Shown piece by piece: positions 7,674-16,559 of a DNA stretch of 50,118 nucleotides. Both the position numbers and the translations under genes were made by a program. The stretch is from an uncultured Cyclobacteriaceae bacterium (GTDB taxonomy: Bacteria; Bacteroidota; Bacteroidia; Cytophagales; Cyclobacteriaceae). The notes beneath the pieces are model-generated. The model searched no databases, had not been told where the DNA came from, and saw nothing but the letters and a program-made list of their open reading frames with translations. Positions within the stretch are counted from its first letter, which is position 1, and the number at the start of each line of letters is the position of its first letter. The DNA is taken from contig CALGOB010000170.1 of assembly GCA_937958005.1 (NCBI GenBank), positions 1-50,118 of the forward strand, read 5' to 3'.

Positions 7674-8114
7674 ATGCCTTCAATTGCATCAAAACAAGAT
7701 GAAATAGTAGCCGAGTTTTCATTGTTAGATGGTGATTTTGAAATGACCATTAATTATCTCATGGAATTGGGTGAACAAATGCCTGAGATGCAAGAAAGCT
7801 TAAAAACTGACGATCACATTGTAAAAGGCTGTCAGTCAAAAGTTTGGCTAGTCGCAGAACAAGAAAACGGAGTAGTTAAGTTTACAGCTGATAGCAATAC
7901 AGCTATCACCAAAGGACTTGCTTCGCTTTTAGTTAAAGTTTATTCTGGTGAAACAGCTTCCAATATTGCCAAAGAAGAAATCACATTTCCTGACAAAATA
8001 GGAATGGGACGTTTCATTGGCACACAAAGATCAAACGGATTTGCTTCCATGATCAAACAAATGAAACTTTATGCCGTAGCTTTTAATATACAGCAAGAGG
8101 CAAAAAATAATTGA
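7674..8114 (+). CDS. sufE: SufE-like sulfur acceptor
   Basis: SufE accepts persulfide sulfur from SufS on a conserved cysteine and passes it to SufB. This 146-residue protein has the family fold signature YLMELGEQMP followed by the acceptor motif VKGCQSKVW with Cys53, then GLASLLVKVYSGE and the C-terminal GMGRFIGTQRSNGFASMI. All are normal for SufE/CsdE. It sits directly after sufS, with a DUF59 gene 7 nt downstream, so the sulfur-delivery pair is co-translated. Confidence 0.95.
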   Translation: MPSIASKQDEIVAEFSLLDGDFEMTINYLMELGEQMPEMQESLKTDDHIVKGCQSKVWLVAEQENGVVKFTADSNTAITKGLASLLVKVYSGETASNIAKEEITFPDKIGMGRFIGTQRSNGFASMIKQMKLYAVAFNIQQEAKNN

Positions 8115-8121
8115 TTAGTAT

Positions 8122-8433
8122 ATGGATACTGAACAACTTAAAATAAAGATAATAGAGGCCATAAAAACAGTTTATGACCCTGAAATTCCAGTAGATGTTT
8201 ATGAATTGGGACTTATTTATGAAGTAAATGTATTCCCGGTAAATAATGTGCATATATTGATGACTCTTACTTCACCAGCTTGTCCCTCTGCTGAAGAAAT
8301 TCCGGGAGAGATTAAACAACAAGTTGAAGCTTTACAAGAAATAAATGATGTCCAGGTTGAAGTAACATTTGACCCACCCTATGCGACAGATATGATGTCT
8401 GAGGCGGCAAGGTTAGAATTAGGTTTTATGTAA
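8122..8433 (+). CDS. DUF59/MIP18-family Fe-S maturation factor (SufT/PaaD-like)
   Basis: A 103-residue MIP18 (DUF59) domain protein, probably helping clusters reach particular apoproteins; PaaD, SufT and the eukaryotic CIA protein Cia2 share the fold. Visible marks are TVYDPEIPVDVYELGLIYEV at residues 17-36 and TSPACPSAEEIPG with the conserved cysteine at 54, then VTFDPPYATDMMSE near the end. Placement 7 nt after sufE, inside the operon, is the usual position in Bacteroidota and Firmicutes. I leave the symbol blank because sufT is used for a longer fusion in some species. Confidence 0.92.
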   Translation: MDTEQLKIKIIEAIKTVYDPEIPVDVYELGLIYEVNVFPVNNVHILMTLTSPACPSAEEIPGEIKQQVEALQEINDVQVEVTFDPPYATDMMSEAARLELGFM

Positions 8434-8501
8434 AAGTATGACTGATTATTTGACAATCGGTCAATTATAATAAATTAAGAATAGTATAAACAAATAATAA
8501 T

Positions 8502-8918
8502 ATGTATCCAGAACATTTAGTAGCTCCCATGAGGACAGACCTTACAGAAGCTGGGTTCCAAGAATTTACGACTGCAGAAGCTGTAGATTCTCATCTTAAA
8601 GAGCACAAAGGAACATCTTTAGTGGTTATCAACTCAGTATGTGGTTGTGCAGCAGGTGCAGCAAGACCAGGCGTAAAAATGGCAGTAGCAGCTAGTAATA
8701 AAAAACCAGATGCACTAGGAACTGTTTTTGCAGGTGTAGATTTTGAAGCAACAGAAAAAGCAAGGGAATATACACTTCCTTATCCTCCTTCTTCTCCTGC
8801 AATTGCTTTATTTAAAGATGGTGAGTTAGTTCACTTTGTAGAAAGACATCACATTGAAGGAAGACCAGCAGATATGATAGCACAGCACTTAGTGCAAGTG
8901 TTTGATGAGTTTTGCTAG
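8502..8918 (+). CDS. BrxA/BrxB family bacilliredoxin
   Basis: A thioredoxin-fold protein of the YphP/YqiW family. In Firmicutes these reduce protein mixed disulfides with bacillithiol. The 138-residue product carries the atypical C-G-C active site (Cys47-Gly48-Cys49 in INSVCGCAAGAARPG) and the C-terminal ERHHIEGRPADMIAQHL that identify the family. It is co-directional with suf but 68 nt downstream, so it may be read through or have its own start. The link to suf is plausible because low-molecular-weight thiols take part in Fe-S carriage; whether this organism makes bacillithiol cannot be told here. A strong terminator follows. Confidence 0.93.
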   Translation: MYPEHLVAPMRTDLTEAGFQEFTTAEAVDSHLKEHKGTSLVVINSVCGCAAGAARPGVKMAVAASNKKPDALGTVFAGVDFEATEKAREYTLPYPPSSPAIALFKDGELVHFVERHHIEGRPADMIAQHLVQVFDEFC

Positions 8919-8944
8919 TTCAAGCATTTATAGACAAAATAAGT

Positions 8945-8978
8945 AAAAGGTGTCAAGATTAACTTGACACCTTTTTTT
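8945..8978 (+). terminator. Rho-independent terminator ending the suf-brx region
   Basis: AAAAGGTGTCAAG (8945-8957) pairs with CTTGACACCTTTT (8963-8975), followed by T residues. A-rich sequence on the left lets it also stop transcription of the convergent permease gene. Confidence 0.9.
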
Positions 8979-8979
8979 A

Positions 8980-11652
8980 TCATTCATTTCTCAACATTTC
9001 AGATGGGTTGGTTCTTGAAGCACTTAATGTTTGGGTCAAAACAACTAAAAAACCACCTACTAAAATCACGGCCACTCCACTGATAAGTTCCAAACCAGTA
9101 ATTGATTCCTTATATACATAATCCTTCAAAATATAGTTATCAAAAGTATAATAAGTGAGCGGAATTGATATAGCTGCGGCAATTAAAATTAATATCAGAA
9201 ACCCTTTACCTAGGAGGATTAATAGATTCCCTTCTGTAGCCCCTAAAATCTTTCTAATACTAATTTCTTTCAGTCTAGTTTCAGTAGTAAATACAACCAT
9301 TCCCAGTAAACCTAATATCGCGATCGAAATAGCAATAAATGCCATAAGACTCATTATTTCAATTATAGACTTAAAAAAGAAATAAGTTCGAGCAATTTCC
9401 TCATCAAAAAATAAAGCTCTAAATTGATGTACCTTATCTGTTTTTTTCCATGTTGCTTCTATCTCAAATAAAGCTTCGTTTAAGTTATCATTTTCAATCT
9501 TAATATTAGCCTGGTAGTATCTATTCTCATTTGCCTCATTTCCATTTAAGAAAAAAAATGGACCAATTTCGTTTTCAGTTGTACCAAAATGGAAATCTTT
9601 TATTACCCCTACAATTATAGATTCACGGTCTTTGATAATTAATGTTTTCCCAGTATTATCATACTCTTTGATGAACATTTTTTTTCCAATTGCCTCTTGA
9701 GCAGCGCCTACATTTAATTTTTTTAACAAACTTTCATTAACAATAATGGATCTCGCTTTTTTACTAACGTTTAAGGGTGATTCATCAAAATTCCTCCCTG
9801 AAATAAACTCATGACCATGAAGAGGAAGGTATGAAAGACTCACAACATTATAAGGAGCTCTAAGTGAATCATTTGTAATTCGGTTCTTGACAATTTCAGT
9901 GTAAATACTCCCTACACTTGGTACCATTAGTGAAAATGAATAATCTTTAACAAAAGGCAATTTATCAAATTCGCTAGCTAAAATCTCAGTACTATTTCCT
10001 TGCAATTCTAAATTAAGTACATTTTCTGTTTGATACCCCAAATCTCTATTTAACGCATATTTATATTGTTTAAAACTTATAATCACTGACATAATAAAAA
10101 TCATAGAAAGTGAAAATTGAACAACAATCAGTGTTTTTCTTAAGGAAATCTTAGAAAATAATTTAATAGAGTACGCATCCCTAAAAATCGAATCAACTTT
10201 CATTTTTGACATCATATATGATGGAAAAAACCCGACAGTTACTCCTACTAAAAAAGAGAAAAGTATAAAATATCCAATTGTTGATAATTCAAGTGTTAAA
10301 TCAACAATATCACCACTTGTTCCCAAGATCTCTAAGAAGAAAGGTCTTACTAAATGAAATAATAAAATAGACAGTAAGAGTGCTAAAAATGAAACGATAA
10401 TAGCTTCTAATAGAAACTGACAGAAAACTTGCAATTGTGTAGCCCCAATTGTCTTTCTTACTCCTATTTCTTTAGACCTCCTAAGAGATCTAGCAATTGA
10501 CAAGTTTGTATAATTAAAACAGGCAGAAATTAATATCACAACAGCAAGTCCAATCAGGATTAGCAACTTTTCTTCATCAAAACTGTTCCCTATTTCATTT
10601 GATAATTCAGGCCCTGGTAGAATTGCTTCAAGTGGTTGAGCCTTAGCCTGTATCCTCCTACCTTTGCTTATCTTATTTTGTCTACTACATAAACTATCTA
10701 GCTGAATTTGAAATTGTTTTGCTGGAACCTCATCATGCAATAAAACATAAACATGGTTAGACCACATATTTTTCCACTCTTTAAACCATTTATCTTTACT
10801 TCTATTTTCTAAGGTAACAAAGGAGTGCAAAGCCTCAAATTGCAAATGAGAATGTTTAGGGATATCTTCTATAATTCCTCCTACCGTGAGAGAATTTCCT
10901 TTTCCATCTTGAATAATCTCACCAATTACATTTATTGTATTAAATAACTTCATTGAGGTTTCACGGGTGATTACTACCTGATTAGGTTCTCTTAGTGTTT
11001 TAGAGATACTTCCTTTCAATATTTTAAAACTAAAAACATCCTCAAATTCTGGAGTAGCCCACCTTCCCTTTATAAGAACTGTCCTATCATTATACTTGGC
11101 ATCAATATCATATCTACCTGAAAATGTAACCACCTTGCTAACTCCTGTAAATTCCTCTCTTATCTTATCACCTAATAGAACAGAAGTAGAGGCAAAGTTG
11201 GTGACATCCTTCTCTTTCCCTTCTAAGGTATTGATTACCCTATAAATTCTAGATGAATTCTCATGGAAAGTATCAAATTTACTGAGCTCCAAATAAAGTG
11301 TAATCAGAAGCAAACCAACAGACATACTTACAGCCAATCCAAATACATTGATCCCTGTAAATAATTTATTATTAAATAAGCTCCTAATTGAAGTCTTAAA
11401 ATTGTTTTTAAAAATTGCGATGAAATTCATGTTCCTAAATATTTTTGGAGTTTTAACCGTATATAACCTTATAAATTTCAGCACATCAATCAGATAGATT
11501 AATTGTGCTTTGAGTATTCCTTTTTCAGCGGCATTCCGCAAATAGAATTCATACAAATCTCCTTGAAGATCTTCCAATAATTCAGGTCTGCAATACAAAG
11601 AAAGTAAGTGATCCATCCATTTGGGTGGCGGATTGAAATTTGGCTGTTTCAT
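8980..11652 (-). CDS. MacB/FtsX-type ABC permease with permease prefix domain
   Basis: A large inner-membrane protein (890 aa). Order: a prefix domain (about 1-75, with MDHLLSLYCRPELLEDLQGDLYEFY) found on Bacteroidetes permeases; a first membrane helix (about 98-120); a MacB-type periplasmic domain; three helices with the FtsX signature (NLSIARSLRRSKEIGVRKTIGA); a second half repeating helix-periplasm-FtsX (TRLKEISIRKILGATEGN); and a final helix. This duplicated architecture belongs to the MacB superfamily, mostly mechanotransmission devices or lipid/peptide exporters that use a separate ATPase. No ATPase gene is adjacent. It starts 6 nt after a padR gene, the usual pairing for prefix-domain permeases. 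The substrate is unknown. Confidence 0.9.
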   Translation of the reverse strand: MKQPNFNPPPKWMDHLLSLYCRPELLEDLQGDLYEFYLRNAAEKGILKAQLIYLIDVLKFIRLYTVKTPKIFRNMNFIAIFKNNFKTSIRSLFNNKLFTGINVFGLAVSMSVGLLLITLYLELSKFDTFHENSSRIYRVINTLEGKEKDVTNFASTSVLLGDKIREEFTGVSKVVTFSGRYDIDAKYNDRTVLIKGRWATPEFEDVFSFKILKGSISKTLREPNQVVITRETSMKLFNTINVIGEIIQDGKGNSLTVGGIIEDIPKHSHLQFEALHSFVTLENRSKDKWFKEWKNMWSNHVYVLLHDEVPAKQFQIQLDSLCSRQNKISKGRRIQAKAQPLEAILPGPELSNEIGNSFDEEKLLILIGLAVVILISACFNYTNLSIARSLRRSKEIGVRKTIGATQLQVFCQFLLEAIIVSFLALLLSILLFHLVRPFFLEILGTSGDIVDLTLELSTIGYFILFSFLVGVTVGFFPSYMMSKMKVDSIFRDAYSIKLFSKISLRKTLIVVQFSLSMIFIMSVIISFKQYKYALNRDLGYQTENVLNLELQGNSTEILASEFDKLPFVKDYSFSLMVPSVGSIYTEIVKNRITNDSLRAPYNVVSLSYLPLHGHEFISGRNFDESPLNVSKKARSIIVNESLLKKLNVGAAQEAIGKKMFIKEYDNTGKTLIIKDRESIIVGVIKDFHFGTTENEIGPFFFLNGNEANENRYYQANIKIENDNLNEALFEIEATWKKTDKVHQFRALFFDEEIARTYFFFKSIIEIMSLMAFIAISIAILGLLGMVVFTTETRLKEISIRKILGATEGNLLILLGKGFLILILIAAAISIPLTYYTFDNYILKDYVYKESITGLELISGVAVILVGGFLVVLTQTLSASRTNPSEMLRNE

Positions 11653-11658
11653 AAAACC

Positions 11659-11991
11659 TTAAATTCCCTGAAAAATAGTTTTAGGAATTACATCCCAAAG
11701 TTTATCCCTCTGATCTTTTGATTTCATTAATGCTATTTTACCAGCATGTGAGATAGTAAAGTACCTCTTTCTCTTCCCTCCTCTTTCTTTTGTAGGGTTT
11801 CCCAATTCGGAAAGGATATATCCTTTTTTCTCCATTCTGTTTAAAACAGCATGCACCACTCCCAATTTCACTTTTCTTCCAGTCATCTTTTCTATATGGT
11901 CACAAACTGCCACACTATAAGCATCATCTAATAATGCTGCGATAGTTAGTAAAACAACTTCTTCAAACTCCCCTAAATTTTCTCCTTTCAT
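11659..11991 (-). CDS. PadR family transcriptional regulator
   Basis: A 110-residue winged-helix regulator with GEFEEVVLLTIAALLDDAYSV, the recognition region VKLGVVHAVLNRMEKKGYI and the GKRKRYFTISHAGK wing, all typical of PadR proteins that pair with Bacteroidetes prefix-domain permeases. A longer frame begins at 12054, but its extra residues are encoded across a perfect inverted repeat that looks like an operator, so I choose the ATG at 11991 (MKGENLGEFEEVV). The permease gene follows after 6 nt, making a regulator-permease operon that is probably autoregulated. Confidence 0.9.
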   Translation of the reverse strand: MKGENLGEFEEVVLLTIAALLDDAYSVAVCDHIEKMTGRKVKLGVVHAVLNRMEKKGYILSELGNPTKERGGKRKRYFTISHAGKIALMKSKDQRDKLWDVIPKTIFQGI

Positions 11992-12018
11992 ACGATGAAA
12001 TTCTATTTTATCCTTAAA

Positions 12019-12048
12019 TGTATAAATTATCATTTTATTATTTATACA
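12019..12048. promoter_or_regulatory. candidate PadR operator
   Basis: TGTATAAAT (12019-12027) and ATTTATACA (12040-12048) form a perfect 9-bp inverted repeat with a 12-bp spacer, 28 bp upstream of the padR start. TGTA/TACA outer half sites resemble known PadR operator halves (ATGT/ACAT); binding is inference. Confidence 0.5.
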
Positions 12049-12087
12049 AAACATGAATTAATTAATGAGTAATTAGGTTAATTTAAA

Positions 12088-12108
12088 CATACTTGAAATT
12101 CAGGTATG
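12088..12108. promoter_or_regulatory. second palindrome upstream of padR
   Basis: CATACTTGAA and TTCAGGTATG flank a central A: 9 of 10 arm positions are complementary. It is 40 bp upstream of the first operator candidate. It could be a second operator or an activator site. Confidence 0.35.
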
Positions 12109-12272
12109 CTATATTACTTAACTTTTATTGAAGGAAGTTATAAACTTTTTACATCGGAATTTTACTCTGGAGACCTGAATAATCACTTACTCACCTGGCA
12201 CATCTAGCTAGTGTTTAATACAAATGGATAGAATTTCAAGATAATGGCATTAACTCCATTAGATTTTACAAT

Positions 12273-12305
12273 AAAAAAGCCACCCCGATGGAATGGCCTT
12301 TTTTA
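12273..12305 (-). terminator. terminator of the FG-GAP surface protein gene
   Basis: AAAAAAGCCA at 12273-12282 and TGGCCTTTTTT at 12294-12304 form a hairpin with one bulge, giving a T run on the minus strand. It lies 47 nt past the stop codon. The rest of 12109-12350 holds nothing I can identify. Confidence 0.6.
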
Positions 12306-12350
12306 TTTATCTTATTTATAAGACAATTCTGTTGTTGTAGAGGTATTTCT

Positions 12351-15300
12351 TTATTTCAGCAATCGAACCTGAAAAGATTGTTCTGTAGTTTCAATAACAA
12401 GCAAGTAAACTCCTTTTTGTAAAAAGCGAATATCTAATTTGATTTCTTTTTCCGCAAATTTTTCAACATTAGAATCACTACTCACTAAGGATCCTGACAT
12501 CGTATAAAAGCTAATGTTCAGAATGTTTCTTCGAGCAAGAGGTCCCAAATTAATGGTTAGTTGATCTTCCAGTGGATTGGGGTAGATAGAAAAGCCTTCT
12601 AATGATTGCAGATCAGAAATTGCTGTTACACTCATTACTTCAAAAGAACGCTCTATAGGCTCTGCGGAGTTATAAATATCATCTCCAGATTGGATAGCTC
12701 TTAAAACAATTGTACCTGGCTCACCTAATAAAGTTAATTGATCCCCTTCTATAGCTGCAGGGCCTTCCACTAAATCAAAGGTAATATCTAAGCCTGAATC
12801 ACTCGTAGCCACTAAAGTAATCACCTCATTATCTGCCAGTACATTAGGTAGTTCCTCAAAAGTAATTGTTTGATCTACCTTAACCGCACTGAAGGTTTGT
12901 CTAACTGATGGTGCCGGGTTAAATAATTCGTTCCCAACTTGACTTACTTCTATCGTTATTTCGCCTGCACCTGTTATAGTTACTCTGTTCCCTTCTAAAG
13001 TAGCAGGCCCATCAACTAGGGCAAAAGCTACTTCTAAGCCAGAATCACTGCTGGCAACTAGAGTAATTTCATCACTGTTTGCTAATACATCAGGTAATTC
13101 TTCGAAAGTAATCGTCTGATCTATCTTAACCGCACTGAAGGTTTGTCTAACTGATGGTGCCGGGTTAAATAATTCGTTCCCAACTTGACTTGCTTCTATA
13201 GTTATTTCTCCTGCACCTGTTATAGTTACTTTATTCCCTTCTAAAGTAGCAGGTCCATCAACTAAGGCAAAAGCTACTTCGAGGCCAGAATCACTGCTGG
13301 CAATTAGAGTAATTTCATTACTGTTTGCTAATACATCAGGTAATTCTTCAAAAGTAATCACTTGATCCCCTACCGTTACATTGAAAGTTCTCCTAACTAA
13401 TGGAGCAGGGTTAAACGAGTCGTTCCCAACTTGACTTGCTTCTATAGTTACTTCTCCAATACCAGTTAAAGTAACATCACTACCTGTCACAGCTGCAGGT
13501 CCAGATAAGACCGAATATTCTACTGGCAGTCCTGAACTAGTAGTTGCATTTAACTCAAAACTCTCATTGCTAAATGATCTGTCTTCTATTAAGGGGAATG
13601 TAATGTTCTGATTAGTCAATAAAGGATTTTGTAAAGGAAATGTATATACTGGAATATTCCGATAGGTCAGATCTGATTGCTGAGGTAATACCACTTCCAA
13701 TATTCCATCTCCATTAAAATCTCCTATAGAACCGCTTCTAGAAACTATTACATCATTATTCCTATGTGTGAGATCAGCTAAGTTATTAGGCCCTTCCAAT
13801 AGCGCTGCTGGAATATTTCCAACCACCAATTCATCACCTCCCAAGACTAAAATGGCATTTTGATCTGTAAAACTCCCAAATATAAATTCATCTGCCCCAT
13901 CTCCATTTAAATCTGGCACAGTGATGAACTCTCCTATTAGACTATTTACATTATTGATGCCTTGAATACCAAAAGGAGCTGCGGGTAGAGCAAAATTCAT
14001 ATCAGCTACATTGTCAAAACCTGTTCCTCCATGGTAAATAAATACGCTTTTACCTCCATCTTGCGGATTTTCCAAATTAGAATTATCTCGAAGGCCTAAA
14101 GGAGTTACTAAAAGATCATTATTCCCATCACCATTATAATCACCTGCAATCATATTTAATCCAAATAATCTCAAATTATCATCAAACTCATCTTCTTGAA
14201 ATAATACCACATCGGGGATATCTATATCCCCTTCTGTTCCATAATAGACCATAACTATTCCTATCCCTAAAATAAAGTTAGTTCCAGTATTCCTAATACT
14301 CACCCTTCCAATATCAGCAATCGCAAAATCATCAATCCCATCTCCATTAATGTCTTCTAGGCCCATAGCTCTAAAGCCTAAGCTAAATGTGTTACGATTT
14401 AGGTCCTCTAATCCAAAATCAGTATCAAATCCGCCAAGTACTACATTAGGGTTAACGGATATTGTCTCTTGCCCAAAATAAATAAAACCATTAGTTCTAT
14501 TAGGCCCCAAAATCAAAAGATCATCCACTCCATCATTATTAACATCGCCTATGTTAGTAGAATTAATTGCACTACTGAAAATTCTTTCAAAATCAATCAG
14601 GGAGTCTGTTGCTATGTCAGATAATGTTAAAGAATGGTCTATCTCTCCATCAAATGTTGCAGAACCAAAATAAAAATTTACAACCACTGATGATTCAACA
14701 GGGTTGTTGTCTAAAGCAAGTCCTACTACTATATCTATTATACCATCCCCATTAAAATCTCCACAAGTCATTTCATTATTAATAAACTCTCCTGACGGAA
14801 TGGTAATATCTGGTTCTAGGTTTAAGTTTCCTCCATAATGGATATCTATTCTATCTGTATATAAAAGTGCTAGCTCATCCACACCATCATTATTGATGTC
14901 ACCTAAATTGGCATTCTCTAAATAATTTGGGAGTCTTGCAAAGGTCTCGTTTTCATAGATAATGTCAACAAATTCATCAAGAACCCCATCTGAAATTCCG
15001 AAAATATTCCTTTGCCCAAAACCATTTTCGTTTATAATTCCTATTTGAAAATCATCAATATCATCATCATTGAAATCTCCATAACTTGCCTGAGTCCTAA
15101 GAGTAACATTTACGGAGGGTATAGAAGTTATCCTTGTGTCCAATTGTAAAGTTAGGTCTACATTCAATCCATTGGTTAAGGCATTCTCTCCATAAGCTAC
15201 TAATAGTTCGTTATCACTGCTTCCTCGAGCTATAAAATCTATTGCCCCTTGATTATTTAAATCACCAACAGGTATCCACATTGTGAAATTCTCTACTGGA

Positions 15301-16346
15301 GAAGTAACAACCAATTCTGTAAACCTACCTTCTGTATTCGTTTCAAGGACATAACCAAAAGCTTCAACATTATTTGATGCTGAACTATATATTTCATCAA
15401 AACCATCATTGTCCAGATCAATAGGATAAAAATCAAAATCATTACCTATCCTTGATGAGAGGTCAGACGCAATATCAATCGTGTCGATACTTATTAAATT
15501 CATCTCTTTCAAATCTCCTACAATAGAAAAAATTCTTATAATTACCCCATTAAAATTAAACGAACCATCATCTATTTCTAAAATTGTATTCCTCCCTAAA
15601 AAAGCAGGAACAACACTTCTAGATCCTAAGGTAAAGTAAGTTGTATCCATTACATCCTCTATTTCAGCAGCACCAAAGAAAATACTAAAACCATTAGGGT
15701 TTACTCGATCATTAAGAAGAATGTCATCAAAACCATCTTGATCAAAATCTCTGAAACCATTTATCACATCTTCGGTAAAATCTTCCATTTCAAGTGATTG
15801 TGAATAACCATTTTCAGAACCTAAGTAATAATATCGTGTTCCAGAAAGTTCCTGTCCAATTGCATCATCAAAACCATCACCATTGATATCTCCCACAGGG
15901 GTCAAAAGGGCATCTACCTGTTGATCAGGGTTGATTGTATTATTTCCACCATAAAAAATCAAAGAGCGGTTTTCTACAACATTGAGATTTTCAATTCTCA
16001 TATCCGGAATGCTGCTATAAGTTCTTACTAAATCGGCAAGCCCATCACCATTGATATCGCCAGCTGCCAAACCAATACCATTTGGAGGGAAATTTAAATC
16101 CACATTTTCCCATGGTTCTTGTTGAAAAGAGTTTTCCGAAGAGATCCTTGGAAAAGACTCGTTAAACTCATTATTCTTCCTTAATAAAGGTTGTTTCTGA
16201 TAAGTTGTTACATTTGTTTCCAACAAATCAGAATATTTCGATTTCAAGTCGTTTTCATAATCCGTTACTCTTTGGGCACAAGCATTATCAGAAGCTATAA
16301 AGAAAAGCGACATGAACAAACAAATAGTTGGTATAACTTTTATCAT
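12351..16346 (-). CDS. giant secreted FG-GAP/VCBS repeat protein with T9SS sorting domain
   Basis: A 1331-residue exported protein. It has a signal peptide (about 1-25, ending NACAQ); about 20 FG-GAP/VCBS repeats with GDxNGDGxxD-type calcium loops (about 80-900, e.g. GDINGDGLADLV, GDFNGDGIIDIVVG); then four Ig-like modules of about 82 residues (about 930-1250), two of which are almost identical; and a C-terminal T9SS type A sorting domain (about 1255-1331, IYPNPLEDQLTINLG to the end). FG-GAP repeats fold as integrin-like beta-propellers. The sorting domain directs export by the PorSS/T9SS machinery and anchoring or release at the cell surface. It is a single-gene unit with its own promoter and terminator. 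The partner or substrate cannot be read from sequence; adhesion is inference. Confidence 0.92.
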   Translation of the reverse strand: MIKVIPTICLFMSLFFIASDNACAQRVTDYENDLKSKYSDLLETNVTTYQKQPLLRKNNEFNESFPRISSENSFQQEPWENVDLNFPPNGIGLAAGDINGDGLADLVRTYSSIPDMRIENLNVVENRSLIFYGGNNTINPDQQVDALLTPVGDINGDGFDDAIGQELSGTRYYYLGSENGYSQSLEMEDFTEDVINGFRDFDQDGFDDILLNDRVNPNGFSIFFGAAEIEDVMDTTYFTLGSRSVVPAFLGRNTILEIDDGSFNFNGVIIRIFSIVGDLKEMNLISIDTIDIASDLSSRIGNDFDFYPIDLDNDGFDEIYSSASNNVEAFGYVLETNTEGRFTELVVTSPVENFTMWIPVGDLNNQGAIDFIARGSSDNELLVAYGENALTNGLNVDLTLQLDTRITSIPSVNVTLRTQASYGDFNDDDIDDFQIGIINENGFGQRNIFGISDGVLDEFVDIIYENETFARLPNYLENANLGDINNDGVDELALLYTDRIDIHYGGNLNLEPDITIPSGEFINNEMTCGDFNGDGIIDIVVGLALDNNPVESSVVVNFYFGSATFDGEIDHSLTLSDIATDSLIDFERIFSSAINSTNIGDVNNDGVDDLLILGPNRTNGFIYFGQETISVNPNVVLGGFDTDFGLEDLNRNTFSLGFRAMGLEDINGDGIDDFAIADIGRVSIRNTGTNFILGIGIVMVYYGTEGDIDIPDVVLFQEDEFDDNLRLFGLNMIAGDYNGDGNNDLLVTPLGLRDNSNLENPQDGGKSVFIYHGGTGFDNVADMNFALPAAPFGIQGINNVNSLIGEFITVPDLNGDGADEFIFGSFTDQNAILVLGGDELVVGNIPAALLEGPNNLADLTHRNNDVIVSRSGSIGDFNGDGILEVVLPQQSDLTYRNIPVYTFPLQNPLLTNQNITFPLIEDRSFSNESFELNATTSSGLPVEYSVLSGPAAVTGSDVTLTGIGEVTIEASQVGNDSFNPAPLVRRTFNVTVGDQVITFEELPDVLANSNEITLIASSDSGLEVAFALVDGPATLEGNKVTITGAGEITIEASQVGNELFNPAPSVRQTFSAVKIDQTITFEELPDVLANSDEITLVASSDSGLEVAFALVDGPATLEGNRVTITGAGEITIEVSQVGNELFNPAPSVRQTFSAVKVDQTITFEELPNVLADNEVITLVATSDSGLDITFDLVEGPAAIEGDQLTLLGEPGTIVLRAIQSGDDIYNSAEPIERSFEVMSVTAISDLQSLEGFSIYPNPLEDQLTINLGPLARRNILNISFYTMSGSLVSSDSNVEKFAEKEIKLDIRFLQKGVYLLVIETTEQSFQVRLLK
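12861..13352 (-). repeat. tandem 246-bp coding repeat
   Basis: Within the FG-GAP gene, two neighbouring 246-bp units (82 codons) are nearly identical; for example the segment at 12881 recurs at 13127 with the same taaccgcactgaag text. The outer Ig-like units on both sides are more diverged, pointing to a recent internal duplication of the stalk. Confidence 0.8.
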
Positions 16347-16385
16347 ATAATTTTAAATTAAAAACAGATTAATTAAACATTAAAG

Positions 16386-16393
16386 CAAACTTA
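16386..16393 (-). promoter_or_regulatory. -7 element of the FG-GAP gene promoter
   Basis: The minus strand reads TAAGTTTG (TAnnTTTG), 40 nt upstream of the start codon at 16346. The sequence further upstream is T-rich with no obvious TTG at -33. Confidence 0.5.
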
Positions 16394-16559
16394 CCTAATT
16401 CTTTAGTAAAATTTTTTATTTCTTATATAAAAAGTCTGCAAAACTATTATTATACTATGAATTGTTTATAGATCTACTGGACTAATTCCCAAAGGAAGTT
16501 TAGAGAGTTTCTATTTTTTTAATCTAAAATTAATTGAACAATAGAGTTTATCACGGTAG

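Noticed and set aside
11992-12054. Longer padR N-terminus from 12054
   Set aside because: The extra codons run through a perfect operator-like palindrome and add nothing conserved.
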